Origin: Ophthalmolycus amberensis
Taxonomy: Eukaryota > Chordata > Actinopteri > Perciformes > Zoarcidae
NCBI GenBank assembly: GCA_024529925.1
Contig: JAFEUB010000910.1
Coordinates: 410,001 to 474,000 of the forward strand
Length of the DNA: 64,000 bases
Direction of reading: 5' to 3'
Below are positions 24,749-35,900 of the stretch, one piece after another (within the stretch, counting starts at the first letter, position 1; each line of letters begins with the position of its first letter). Under the pieces are notes generated by a model. The model saw only the letters and a program-made list of their open reading frames with translations. It made no database searches and was not told the origin of the DNA. Position numbers and translations under genes: made by a program.

Positions 24749-26525
24749 CTTGTCAAAGTTCCTCTGCTTCTTGTCAAGGTTGGCTGCGAGACTGTTGGCC
24801 CTCTCCACATCAATCATGAGGTCCTCCACCTCACTCTGGAGCCTCTGTTTGGTTTTCTCAAGAGAAGCACACTTGGAATTCACTGCCTCAATCTGTTCCT
24901 CAGCCTCCTGAAGGTGCTGGGCAAGCTTTTTCCTGTTTGAAAAATGTAGAATTTGTCGCTCAGGGAAATACAAATCGTTACAAAAACCTTTTTCCAGATA
25001 TTTTTGAATATATGAAATACAAACAAATACATCATCTGAGACCTTGGATAAACATATGAAAGCAGTGCTGTAATATAAAATGTTTGCTGCAAAATATGAT
25101 ATTAACTGCATGTAAAATATATAAATGCATTTCAATTCAATTATTGATTCAAGTAATGCAGTTGCCAGTTGAGAATCCCTAAAATGCTAAACTTCTGATG
25201 TTTGAATGTTACTCACTTGGATTCCTCAAGCTCCTCAGTGCGCTGAATAGCATCAGTCTCATACTTAGATCTCCACTGAGCCACCTCACTGTTGGCCTTG
25301 GACATTCCACGCTGCAGCTCAGCCTTGGCCTCCTGCTCCTCCTCAAACTGCTCCCTCAGCAGATCACAGTCATGGCGAGCTGATTGCAGTCCATGGGCAA
25401 GAGCATTCTTGGCCTGTTTATTAAAATGATTCATGAATTTACAAGATTTCTAAATTCCAACTCGGATAATTCCAATGTACACTTACTTAATGGTTTCTTA
25501 CCTTAACCTCCTCTTCAGTCTGTCTCTTCAGCTCCTCAATCTTCTGTGTGAAGGCCTGTTTGCCTCTGGTCAGCTGGGAGACAAGGGCTTCTTTCTCTTC
25601 AATTTGACGGCTGAACTCAACTTGTGTGAAAAATGTCATGATACATCAGTTCATCTTACGTTTCTCAATAACATGCACATCAGAACTTTCAATGATAACT
25701 TGTAGATACCATTTTCTGTCAGGAGACGGGCCTTATGTGAACTTGTGTCATTGATCTGACGAACATTTTCATCATTCTTGGTCTTCAGTTCGCTATATTG
25801 GTCCTCAAGAGTACGGCACATCTTTTCAAGATTTCCCTAATGATGTAAAAGAGAGATGAGATCATTGATCAGATTTCATTCATAATATTACATGCTATAT
25901 TATCTACATTAATTTGGGTCCTAAAATAACATGTAATGCATTGTGTACCTTTGCTTTAGCCACAGCCTCCATATTGCTGGAGAGGTCATCGATCTCCATC
26001 TTGTATTCACTCTTTTCCTTCTCAAGCTTCTGCTTGTGAGGATTTATAGATAAAATACATATAGTTCATGCAGTTGACATTCATTTTCAAAAGAATGGTT
26101 GTTGTACAAATTCAAAAAAGTACATTACTTTTTAATTTTCTCATCAGACTGCTGCTTTTCATTCTCAAGATCCATAATGGATTCCTGGGCCAGCTTCAGA
26201 TCACCCTCGAGCTTCCTCTTGGTTCTCTCAAGGTCCATACGCAGCTTCTTCTCTTGCTCCAGAGAACCCTCAAGCTGAACAAATAATATTTGTTCACATT
26301 GTAATCATCACGACCAAGAACAATTTTGCTTCTTAAATCAGAGTGTATTTGTAAACTTACATCATCCACTTGCTGCTCAAGCTTGGTCTTGGCCTTGGTC
26401 AGAGTGTTGACTTTGTCTTCCTCCGCCTGCAGGTCATCAAGAGTCTGCTGATGGGCTTTCTTTTCATTGGTCAACTTAGCAAGGCTCTCATCCTGAGAGG
26501 CCATCTCCTCGGTCAGGTTCTTGAC
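24749..26525 (-). pseudogene. Myosin heavy chain rod fragment (skeletal type), block 1
   Basis: Minus-strand exons 26525-26361, 26274-26129, about 26032-25949, 25836-25710, 25620-25502, 25413-25217 and 24932-24749 encode parts of the coiled-coil rod of a fast-skeletal class II myosin (for example VKNLTEEMASQDESLAKL, RHDCDLLREQFEEEQEAK, VEDLMIDVERAN). Splice sites are mostly intact, so this is a DNA-level copy and not a processed one. It is incomplete: no motor domain, neck or tail end is nearby. A large rod section is missing between the second and third pieces, where the third begins mid-exon, and exon 1 has a 4-residue deletion relative to the family. It is therefore a pseudogene fragment. 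Block 2 has its counterpart at 59165-59811. Confidence 0.8.
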
Positions 26526-26930
26526 CTAAGTGTGCACTCCACTTAGAAGTTATATTCTGGATATTAAACCCGTTCCATTCATAAATTAAATAAAGACCTT
26601 TTAAGCTGAACTTGTTTGTCCCCTATCTCGAACAGTCCTTTGATTCGTGATGTGACCTTTCGTGTCGAGGCTTCGAAGCTTGTGTCGAGTAATCCAGGAA
26701 GATTTTTGTGAAGCGCGTATCGAGGCTTGTGTCAATGACGTATGTGGTGACGTTCGAAGCCTCGCGAACCAGCCGTACCACGTGACTGATTCAGGAAACG
26801 GTTCACGGGTTTGGCGTGCGATTCGAAATAAAAGGGGCAGCGAAACGCAATGGATCCCCAGTCACATTTTGTGTACTTAGGACTTTATTGCGCGTTTGTT
26901 TACAAACTACTCAAGCTTATTTTTTCTGCG
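26526..26930. other. Flank of MYH fragment and hAT remnant 5' region
   Basis: From about 26640 the sequence has repeated TCGAGGCTTCGAAGC-like motifs typical of the 5' part of some fish hAT elements. It leads into the BED-type start at 26931. No gene is seen. Confidence 0.35.
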
Positions 26931-27013
26931 ATGGAACCAGCAAGAAAGAGGAGATTTTCCCCTGTCTGGGAACATTTTGAGCTGATCTCTCATAAAAAGT
27001 TGATATTTTAAAA
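26931..27013 (+). pseudogene. hAT transposase N-terminus (BED-finger start) remnant
   Basis: An ATG frame encodes MEPARKRRFSPVWEHFELIS followed by HKK and soon a stop. The RRFSPVWEHF pattern matches the beginning of the BED zinc finger in hAT transposases and ZBED proteins. The Cys/His finger residues and the transposase body are missing. Confidence 0.5.
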
Positions 27014-27089
27014 TAAAAATGAATAAAATGTTTTACGTGTTGCATTTTGTCCCTAGTCAGATAAGTAGAGTCACAAACCTAAAAACACA

Positions 27090-27200
27090 GGTATATTCGC
27101 AATGGGTAGAGAGGGTACTCCGGTAACCGCTAGGTTGGCGGTTTGATCCTTGACTGCAACATGTTGATGTCAAGTTTCATACATGTGTAAGAAATCCTAT
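27090..27200 (+). repeat. SINE-like tRNA-derived fragment
   Basis: The stretch ATGGGTAGAGAGGGTACTCC followed by GGTTGGCGGTTTGATCC resembles the A-box to B-box arrangement of tRNA-derived fish SINEs. The continuation CATGTTGATGTCAAG is similar to common SINE bodies. It is too degenerate to be a tRNA gene. Confidence 0.4.
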
Positions 27201-27870
27201 TTTAACTTCTTTTTTTTACTTTTCACATCACAACCCTCTACCCAATTTGTTTCCACTTTCCCTTTTGACCCCACCATTGTATCATAAAGACAGACACCAT
27301 ATTAATAAGTTCATGAGTTATGTATTTGCATGACAAACATCATTCATTCATTTATTCAATTCAATGCTTCACACACCAAAGCCATGGTGTCATTTTAATC
27401 ACTCTGCCTGTTGTTGGGAACGTAAAGGAGCGTGTTTGGGTTATCAGCATCTAAGAAACTAAATTCTTGACATCAATAGAATTATTAATGTCAGTAACAA
27501 TTATTAATGATTATTAATAATAACGGGGCACCACCCTGCGAACAGGGACCAATAACCAAACGATAAAACTAAGTCTCATAATTAGTGTTCACTCACAATG
27601 TCAGTAGTCTGAGTACTATTACACATTCAGAGTGAAAGTGAAGGTTTAAGTTCGAGCACAGACCACATATACAGTTATTATCACAATACGCATGCACAAA
27701 GTAATCACAGACAGCTGCTCTTTAAAATATAACAGAGTTTATTAAGTTCTAATACTAATGATCTAGTCAACTAATATCTAAACTAACAACAACTATACAT
27801 TCATGAGCACGCTATCTAAAATCAACAGACTATTGAAAAGAGGGGGGGGGGAAGTGTGTGTGTGTGTGTG

Positions 27871-27902
<32 letters not shown>

Positions 27903-28465
27903 AGCAAAAGGGGGGGGGAGCAAGGGAACAGCTCAGTGACGTGTGACGTAGTTGGGGCGTGGTGACGTATCTCATGCGCGAGACCCAAAATGGCGGATAG
28001 CCAACAGGAGACCCGGTGTCTACATGCGCCGGTAGCTGTTTAGCACGTAGCTAGATTAGCTCAAAGCTATATGTGTGTGTGGGTTAGTAAAAGAGAAGGG
28101 AAATGAACAAAACGAAATGAAATAAAACAAGCGATTACGATTCTCTGCGCCGCGCAGGAGTACGGAAGATTGCTCTCTCAGCCAGGGGAGCAAGAACAGC
28201 GACTCTTTGTCTCAGCCGGCGGTTCTGACCTCCTGAACTGATGAGAAGCAGCTTCGACCTCACTAGGCGGCTCGCTCAACACAGATCACAATAGCATGGA
28301 ATACACGCTACTTCTACACCACCCCAACGATCTCAGCGATCGTTAGTGTCGGCGATTATTAAGCATACACCACGTTATAAAAATGAACAGTACTTTAAGC
28401 ACGTAAACAAGATAAAATAAACACAAATTAACTCTGTCTAACTCTGCCCAGAATCTATTCGCCTT
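27201..28465. other. No gene seen; repeat-rich spacer with GT microsatellite
   Basis: Contains a (GT)n microsatellite at about 27854-27901 between G-runs, and sequence related in reverse orientation to 23050-23330. No coding region, RNA gene or clear transposon ends could be recognised. Confidence 0.4.
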
Positions 28466-28840
28466 ATGGGGCGTTCACACCGGTCGCGTTGATTTTTTGA
28501 CGCGCGTCGAGATTACATACAAAGTCTATGCACAGACGCGATGAGACTGGCGCGCCGCGATTTTGCGATGGCGCGGCGCGTTGGACGCGTTATTGCAGTG
28601 CGGTGGACGCGGTGGACGCGTTGGACGCCGCAAAATCGCCAACGCGCAAGTTGAAATTTTTCAACTTCTGCGAAATAATCGCGTGACGCTGTGGCGCGAT
28701 AGCCTATCAGCGTTGAGTTGCTGCACCCGTCATCAGTGCCGTAGCTCCTGCCGGTGCTGAATCACAAACAACAATGGAGGACAAATTAATAGTGGCGGTT
28801 TGTGGGTTCCCCGAGCTCTACGATACCTCATATCAATAGA
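28466..28840 (+). mobile_element. Harbinger-type remnant with MADF-like start
   Basis: Begins with a GC-rich end, GGGGCGTTCACACCGGTCGC, and CpG-rich repeats such as GACGCGTTGGACGC. An ATG frame at 28774 reads MEDKLIVAVCGFPELYDTSY, matching the beginning of MADF DNA-binding domains that accompany fish PIF/Harbinger transposases. The domain breaks off after about 21 codons. The right terminus was not found. Confidence 0.5.
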
Positions 28841-28998
28841 GACCGGACCAAACTACGTGTATACATGTGTGTGTGTAAACCATACGGTACAAACAATGAA
28901 TAGACGCTGCCGTATTTACGTCTACGTGACGTTATTGAGTGCTGGTGGAGCTGCTACGATGTTAGCATAGCCTAGCACCGATCCATCAGAGCTCCATT

Positions 28999-29177
28999 GA
29001 GAAGACAAGTAGCCTACAAATCGGCATCATTATGTAGTTATTTCGGAGTCCCTTTTTGTCGGAGAAGACAAGTACAAATCGGCATCATTATGTAGTTATT
29101 TCGGAGTCCCTTTTTGTCGGAGAAGACAAGTACAAATCGGCATCATTATGTAGTTATTTCGGAGTCCCTTTTTGTCG
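28999..29177. repeat. Three tandem copies of a 58-63 bp unit
   Basis: Units at 28999-29061, 29062-29119 and 29120-29177, each starting GAGAAGACAAGT and ending CCCTTTTTGTCG. The second and third are identical at 58 bp; the first has five extra bases near AGCC. No relation to neighbouring genes is evident. Confidence 0.85.
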
Positions 29178-30178
29178 GTTTATTTTCCGTTGAATCACAG
29201 CCAAATCAGTTTATGTTGTGTTCCTACAGCTGTAAACAGCGACCGGTGGCTTGCTAGACACAGTGAATACAGCTCGATACAATCCACGGAGCTCCTCTGA
29301 ACAATATTATGAACCAGACATGACTGCGTTTGGCATTCCGACGTTTGAGGGACTTCCACAACACGTACAAAGCAGCAATTGTCCTTATTCCTTTCACGGT
29401 TGATAGCGGAAAGTAATGGCGGCCAGGTGAACGGCTTCCAGTCGATAAACCACGCCTTACGGTACGATGCAATCGTGGTGATTGAGGGGGGTTCTTCTGA
29501 GGGGTTTCCGTGGGTTCGGGCAGCACGGCTGCGGGCCGTGGGAGGTATGCTCCCGGTGGGAGAGAATCGCTGTCGTCTGGGTAAGGGACTTTCGCGTCCT
29601 TATGGCCGGAGCAGACGAGGCGCTTGGGTGAGAGTGGAGAGTGGAATCTCTCTCTCTCTTTCTGAAGGAGTCTTGCTTCTTCACTTCTGCAGGATTAAAC
29701 GGGTTCGCTTCGTGGATGCGAACAAAGATAAAATAGACAGTTTGGTGAATTCGGCCAGCGAATATAACTGTGAAACCTAGGATTTTGGTTAAAAAGAGAA
29801 GCAACGTTGGTGTGCCTCCTTCTATCCCCGTGGGGATCGGTGGAAAAAGCATTGAGGTGGGGGCTGCAGATAGTTTTGTAGAACGGTGGCTGCACTACAG
29901 GGGTCCTGGGGTGTCTTGGCTCTCGGCCAATGAGATCGCAGCGGTGCTTTCAGGAGCCCATAGTTTTTGGGGGGGGAAACTCACACCCTAATGTGAAATT
30001 CCTTCAGAGGAGGTTTGGTGCTCATCAAACCACAATCAGGATGAAACCTTTGCTTGCAAAAGGGAAGACCTGACTCTTTGTTCCACAGCACATGTCGAAG
30101 CCATATAGTCAGACCCCAACACTGTTTTACATGTATTGTCCACTTGATGGCACAGCAGAGCAAATGAAGCACCATGAA
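29178..30178. other. Unrecognised sequence with moderate open frames
   Basis: Open frames of 90-133 codons occur on both strands (for example + 29379-29780). The GC content is higher than in its surroundings, which fits a retroelement leader or body, but I recognise no domain. I do not call a gene here. Confidence 0.3.
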
Positions 30179-30186
30179 GCTTTGAC

Positions 30187-30477
30187 CAGTGGTGGGCCAT
30201 CAGGGCCTGCAAGGCCTTCTCTGCTGGCCTAAACAGAATCACAAACTTATAATTTAATAATTTTTCTTCAATACACTATACATGTATTATAATTTATAAA
30301 AATATTTTTAACTACACACAGGCGCAGCAGTCCCAGCTGCAGTCAGAGCAGAGAGGAGACGCACTCTATCTATAGGTGTTGGCTTCATTTTGACATGAAA
30401 CAAATAACAACCGTAGCTGTGTTTCAGCTGCAGGACAGCAGTGAAGGCCCAGGTATAAAATGCATGGCCCGCCACTG
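30187..30477. mobile_element. 291-bp hAT MITE
   Basis: Starts CAGTGGTGGGCC and ends GGCCCGCCACTG, with a perfect 8-bp target duplication GCTTTGAC (30179-30186 and 30478-30485). It is an internally deleted relative of the elements at 12782 and 50767. The host sequence has a short array of ATGCTTCA repeats just downstream (about 30509-30550). Confidence 0.85.
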
Positions 30478-30635
30478 GCTTTGACCCATGTGTGAACCAA
30501 TTGAATGGAATGCTTCAATGCTTCAATGCTTCAATGCTTCAATGCTTCATGAAGCTTCATCTCGCCATCACTACCTGTCAGTGGCAGGCTGTGCATTTTG
30601 TGCACCACTCTGACTGACGTCTAGTCTAGTCTAGT

Positions 30636-31069
30636 TGTCACAGCTCTGCCACTTTTATCTAGTTTTTTCCACCTTTCACTCACCTAATCAGTTCATTCAG
30701 TGCACCTGCCAGTCACACTCGCCTCATCAGCTCATTACTCTCACCTGCTCACTCTGCCTCCTTCACTATTTAAAGCCCTGCCTCACACACACTCACTGCC
30801 AGATTGTTCTCCACTTTCATGCAAGACTTTCCCGCATACACCCTTGGACTGATTCCCTGTTACCAACCCTGCCTGTTTTGGACTACCTCGCCTCGCCTCT
30901 GCCCTGGTAACTCGCTCAGCCTTCTGTCCCCGACCACGAGAATCTGCCGCTGTTTTCCTGTAGATATTCTTCCTGTTGTGTGTGTGTGTGCCGAAGAAAA
31001 TAAAGTTTCTAGTCAAACTATCCCTGGTGTTTGTCGTACTGCTCCTGGGTCCTTACTACACCCGTAACA
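30636..31069 (+). mobile_element. Solo LTR, Gypsy type
   Basis: A 434-bp sequence starting TGTCACAGC and ending CCGTAACA, flanked by the 5-bp duplication CTAGT on both sides (30631-30635, 31070-31074). It has a TATTTAAA box near 30768 and AATAAA at 30999-31004, the usual layout of an LTR. No internal retrotransposon sequence is present, so the element was lost by LTR-LTR recombination. Confidence 0.85.
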
Positions 31070-31074
31070 CTAGT

Positions 31075-31646
31075 CTTTAATTGCTATTGTTGAGTTGTTA
31101 TTTGACTTGTTGTATATACACCTTTTTTATTTTAACATTTTCATCGAAAAACAGCATAACTTTTGAAGATACAACCTTGGTTTGACTAACTCACTCTGCT
31201 GAAGCCTCATAACTTCAAATCAATAAATGAAATATATGTTTTTAATTTAAAAGTATAAAGTAGCACAAAATGGACAAAACATTAAGTACAAATACTTCAA
31301 AAATTGTATGAGTAAATGTGGGTCCTACTTACAGTCCCCTACTGGTTTGATAACACTATGTATAAATCAACATGCAACAAATAAATGTGACGTAAATGTG
31401 GTGAATAGAAAATGTGAAAACATAAACTATTTTATTTTCTATATTCGACTTTGTTGTATTTTCTTCCTCATTCAACATAACGGCCTATTTACCAGCAGGG
31501 ACATAAGAAGTGCAATTACATAAGTAGGGGATTCCGTTGCCGGTGTTAACTCTTTATATCACCTGAAGAATATATCAAGGATTAGAGCGGTAATGTTAGT
31601 TTACTCCCTGTTTTCTCCCTAACCCTTTTTTTATATAAATTTGCAG
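31075..31646. other. AT-rich spacer, no gene seen
   Basis: From about 31589 the sequence is homologous to 49300 onward, downstream of HERC copy 2. Otherwise nothing is recognised. Confidence 0.35.
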
Positions 31647-32779
31647 ATGAATGAAACTATTGATATAGACTTGAGTGGAAAATACTAAAAAGTGTTGTTT
31701 ACCAAGCCAATGTTAATTTGAACAGTATTGGGAATATTATTTATTTAATATTGGCCATTGCAGACTTTGAACTACACATAAATAAATGATCAAACCCAAT
31801 AATAATACTAAATATCAGGTGAACAGAAAACCCCTTTTCTGGACGGGGTATATGTTTCTTTCCAGCTGAGCTGAGTCTTTTGTAATTATTAATATCCGCC
31901 CACAATTTTACAGCACTAAATGCCTCGTAGAAGAAGGGAATGGATAAAAGGAGCTTTTTTTCTAGAAGACGAGTTGTTAGTGTAGCCAAAGTACCGTAAT
32001 GTTCAGTATTTGAGCTTTTCAATAAGTTAACCCTGAGTTAAGTATCAAGTATCCAGTATTCCTATTCACTCTATTTAATCACCAAACAGTGTAAATACTG
32101 CTGCAGTCATGCACAAACAGCGGCTATCAATTCCAGTTTCACTTTAGTTTTTCTTTCAAACCTCTAAAGTTACAGAGCTCCTCCTGCCTCTGACTCACTG
32201 GGCGTGTTATTTTCGTTTCATCGTGGTTATAGGTTGTGTTTTCCTTTGCTCACAGCAAATTATGCACAATGAACCACTCAAGTTTCGTTTCTGACTGACA
32301 GAGCTGAGTCATAAAACACATGAATGAAACTATTGATGTAGACTTGAGTTGAAAATACTAAAAAGAGTAATTTACCAAGCCAATGTTGAACTGAGCATTG
32401 GGAATAATATTATTTATTCATTTAATATTGGCCATTGCAGACTTTGAACTGCACAAAAATAAATGATCAAACCCAATAAAAATACTAAATATTCATGTTT
32501 TTTTGTCAGTATCTGAGATTTGGTTATTTCCAATCTTTTGCAATTGTTAATACCCACCCACAATTTTACAGCACTAAATGCCTCAGAAGAAGGGAATGGA
32601 TATAAGGAGCTTCAAACAAGTTGTTAGTGTAGCCAAAATAATGTTCAGTATTTGAGCTTTTCATTAAACTAACCCTGAGTTGATATCTCAGTCGTCCAGT
32701 ATTCCTATTCACTCTATTTAATCACCAAACACAGTGTAAATACTGCTGCAGTCATGCACAAACAGCAGCTATCAACTCC

Positions 32780-32791
32780 AGTTTCACTTTC
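32780..32791 (-). promoter_or_regulatory. ISRE-like site (proximal unit)
   Basis: On the minus strand this reads GAAAGTGAAACT, matching the GAAANNGAAA consensus for interferon-stimulated response elements bound by ISGF3 and IRFs. It is about 205 bp before the HERC start codon. The equivalent site in the distal unit (32135-32146) has one change in the first GAAA. Confidence 0.7.
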
Positions 32792-32925
32792 GTTTTTCTT
32801 TCAAACCTCTAAACTTACAGAGCTCCTCCTGCCTCTGACTCACTGGGCGTGTTATTTTCGTTTCATCATGGTTATAGGTTGTGTTTTCCTTTGCTCACAG
32901 CAAAGTATGCACAATGAACCACTCA

Positions 32926-32936
32926 AGTTTCGTTTC
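32926..32936 (-). promoter_or_regulatory. Second ISRE-like site next to the HERC start
   Basis: The minus-strand sequence GAAACGAAACT fits the IRF/ISRE consensus. It is about 60 bp upstream of the start codon and 20 bp upstream of a TATA-like CATAAAAAG (32955-32963). The same site is intact in the distal unit at 32281-32291. Confidence 0.65.
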
Positions 32937-32996
32937 TGACTGACAGAGCTGAGTCATAAAAAGCAGCTGACAGTTCTCCAGAGACATTTTATCAAG

Positions 32997-35900
32997 ATGT
33001 TTTCATGGGGAGAGAACTGCCAGCACGGCTTTCGGTTGAAAGATGGCTCAAATATCTCAGCAGGCGATGGAGTTCACCTTTTAAACCTCGGCTTTGACAT
33101 CACGGATCTGTCAGCAGGTCACAGCGTGCTCGCCTTCATCAAAAACAACGCTGATGCTGCCATCATTTGCACAAAAGAGAGCAAAGATGGGGGGAGAGTC
33201 AGAGGAAAACAGAGTGAGCATAACTTCCTTATGAGCTCTTGCAAAAATAAATTTTCTTATTCGCAGTAGTGACCTACAGTATAGAAGCTGCATCACTTAC
33301 ATGCAGTATACCTGCTGTGTTCTTTCAGAGTTCGTGAAGTGTAAAGAGAAGATTCAGGCCGTGGGTTGTAGTGATGATGATGTGGTCACACTGCTTTCTA
33401 AGGAAGGAAAGGTTCTCTGTGTGGACACAACTACAACTCGCACTTACATTCCAAAGTAAGCAGAAACTATTTAATAGTCTTACAAAATCCTAACTTGGGT
33501 TCATGCTAGTCAGCTCTGAGTGTTTGAGCTTTGTTTTTGTTCTGTCTCTTGTCCTCTCAGGCCCCTGGAAGCTTTTTGTAACATACCGGTGTCTCAGGTT
33601 GCTTGTGGGAGCCAGCACTCAGTGGCCCTCACCAAAGGTACAGTGAAGTGTACAGTAAACTGCTACTAATGTAGCTTAAAGCTATTGGCTCCTATGATAG
33701 TCGTGGAAACCCTTCCTGGGGTCTAAAATAGTTATTGGCATTAAACTAAATCAGTCACATACTACCAGTAATCACTGCTTTAACGTTTGAATCCCACAAC
33801 TGCCTTTTGTAAACCCTTTGTTGTGTTGACTTGGTGGAAAACAACACCTCAGCCAGCGTTGAGACGGGATGGTAAAGGTTGACTCAAAGTCCAATAGTGG
33901 CTGGTATCACGGCATAGTACAAGATAATGACTATAACAATAACATCTGTTTATATAGCACTTGTTTACAAAAGGCAAACAGGCCAGGGTGTCAGAAAAGT
34001 CATTTCTCCACAGGTGGTCAGGTGTATACATGGGGCCGGGACTCCAGAGGCCAGCTGGGTCTGGGGAGGAGCGAGCCCGGCGCCGGCTCCCCCCAACACA
34101 TCCGATCTCTGTCAGCACTCCCCCTGGTCCAGGTGGCTGCAGGGGGAGAGCAGAGCTTCGCCCTCTCCGTGTCTGGTGCCGTGTTTGGCTGGGGAGGAAA
34201 CGACTGCGGGCAGCTCGGGCTGGGAGACACAACAGGTAAAAAAGAGAAAAAAAGCAATCATTATATCTAATACTCTACTAATACTATTTCTGTTATATGT
34301 AAACCAGAACGTAATTTTTTCTCCCAAATAGACAGACCTACACCAACTCTTGTTCGTTACCTGAACACTAAGAAAACAATTTACATTTCCTGTGGAAAGG
34401 ACCACACTGCCATTTTGACAAAGGTTAGACCGAAAAAAATGCTCTCTGGCAAAAAAAGCTGTTAGGTGCCTCACCAATGCAGCCTTAACGCAGCACTAAC
34501 TTCCTAGATCCCACAGAAATGGAAATATCTAACAATAAACCATAGATGGGACGTTAAAATATGCTTGTCTGGTTGCTTCCTCAGAATGGTGCAGTGTTCA
34601 CATTTGGCTCTGGTCAATATGGACAGCTCGGGCACAACTCATTCGGCGATGAACTACGACCTCGGCTTGTTGCAGAGCTCTGGGGGGCAAAGGTCACCAA
34701 GATTGCATGTGGACGGTACGTTACAATTATAAACTCTTACGCAGTTATTCTGAGCCAATTCAGTCTCATTAGCAATGCACTTCCAGGATGGCTTGACTAT
34801 TTTCTGCATCTTCCAATTGTGACTTTTTTTGCTTAGAAATGCCAAAGTCAAAGGCACTATGTGAAGCAATTTACATGTATTAATCGCTTTGTATTGCAAA
34901 TGTGCGAACGGATTGATACGTAACTTAAAAACTGAGACCTCCCTGACCTTCTGGGTTGCCTATAACAGCATGTGGACCGATTTCTATGTAAAATAATCGA
35001 GATGGTCTTGCTCTGACAAGAAGCAGGATGAGACGTTTATGTGCACAGAGTGCCTTGCCTTTCTTCAGCTCCCCTACAGCGCCGACAGTGTGCAGCTAAC
35101 ACACTAAACACACGCTAACATACTGTTTTGAGTGGCTGTTCTGGCCGGTAAATTGGCAAGCTTGCCATTTGCAAATTACATTATCAGCTAGCATGACAAA
35201 ACTACCAACATCAGATCCACGCAGCTAAGTAGCAGCTAGCTTACCAACCTTAGTTTGCTTGGCGCTAATGTTATCGCTAGCATGTGTGCTAGCAACAGCA
35301 GTTCACTTAATGGCCACTATTATCATTAATAACAAGGATTTTCTGAAAATTCCACGTAATATCTAGAAATATATTTTCTGATCAGTTTGCCAGACCTGTT
35401 AGGTTCATTCGAACACTTCAAAATGGCACAGAGAGCATATTGTTACATAATCTTAACATTTTGAAAAAAGTTATTTTTACTGTTGCATTTGAGAACATCC
35501 CAGGAATGTTTCTGTTGTCTGAAATAGAGGCTTGGAGGCTGTAAAACTCCTGAAAAAGCATCTTTGTTGACATTAAATTACTGTTTTGCGTTGTAACGGT
35601 ATCTCTATCAGGCATCACACATTAGTGCTGACGGACTCCAAGAGGGTCTACTCCTTCGGGTGTGGAGCGCAGGGGCAGCTGGGACACGGAGAAGAGAGTC
35701 ATCCGTCCGTGCCGCTACCGGTTCAACTGCCACAGGGTAACTACGTTCCTAAAATAACTAAAATAATTTCATTTTTATTTCAGAGACAGAGATAACTTTT
35801 ATTCTATTATCATTCCAGACACCACTAATGGTCCTAAAATTGGAAACATCTACGCAGGAGGAAACTGTTCGTTTGCAACGTCCACATCTGTTAAGGTACC

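Larger units (their letters stand above)
31647..32963 (+). promoter_or_regulatory. Tandemly duplicated HERC copy 2 promoter region
   Basis: Two units of about 640-670 bp (31647-32316 and 32320-32963) begin with ATGAATGAAACTATTGAT and end in GAGCTGAGTCATAAAA. Both contain an ISRE-like site, a TTTCGTTTCATC stretch and a second GAAACGAAACT site. The proximal unit runs directly into the HERC start codon. A third partial unit lies downstream at about 49300-49749. Confidence 0.75.

Noticed and set aside
27090..27200. Possible tRNA gene
   Set aside because: Box-like motifs are present, but no proper cloverleaf can be drawn and the body continues like a SINE.
28999..29177. CRISPR-like regular repeat
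   Set aside because: Units are directly adjacent without unique spacers and the sequence is from a vertebrate.
29379..29991. Open frames of 133 and 73 aa, considered as a gene
   Set aside because: No start context, domain or splice structure; probably repeat-derived.
33849..34270. Several open frames on both strands of about 80-134 aa
   Set aside because: Shadows of HERC exon 4, which has high GC content.
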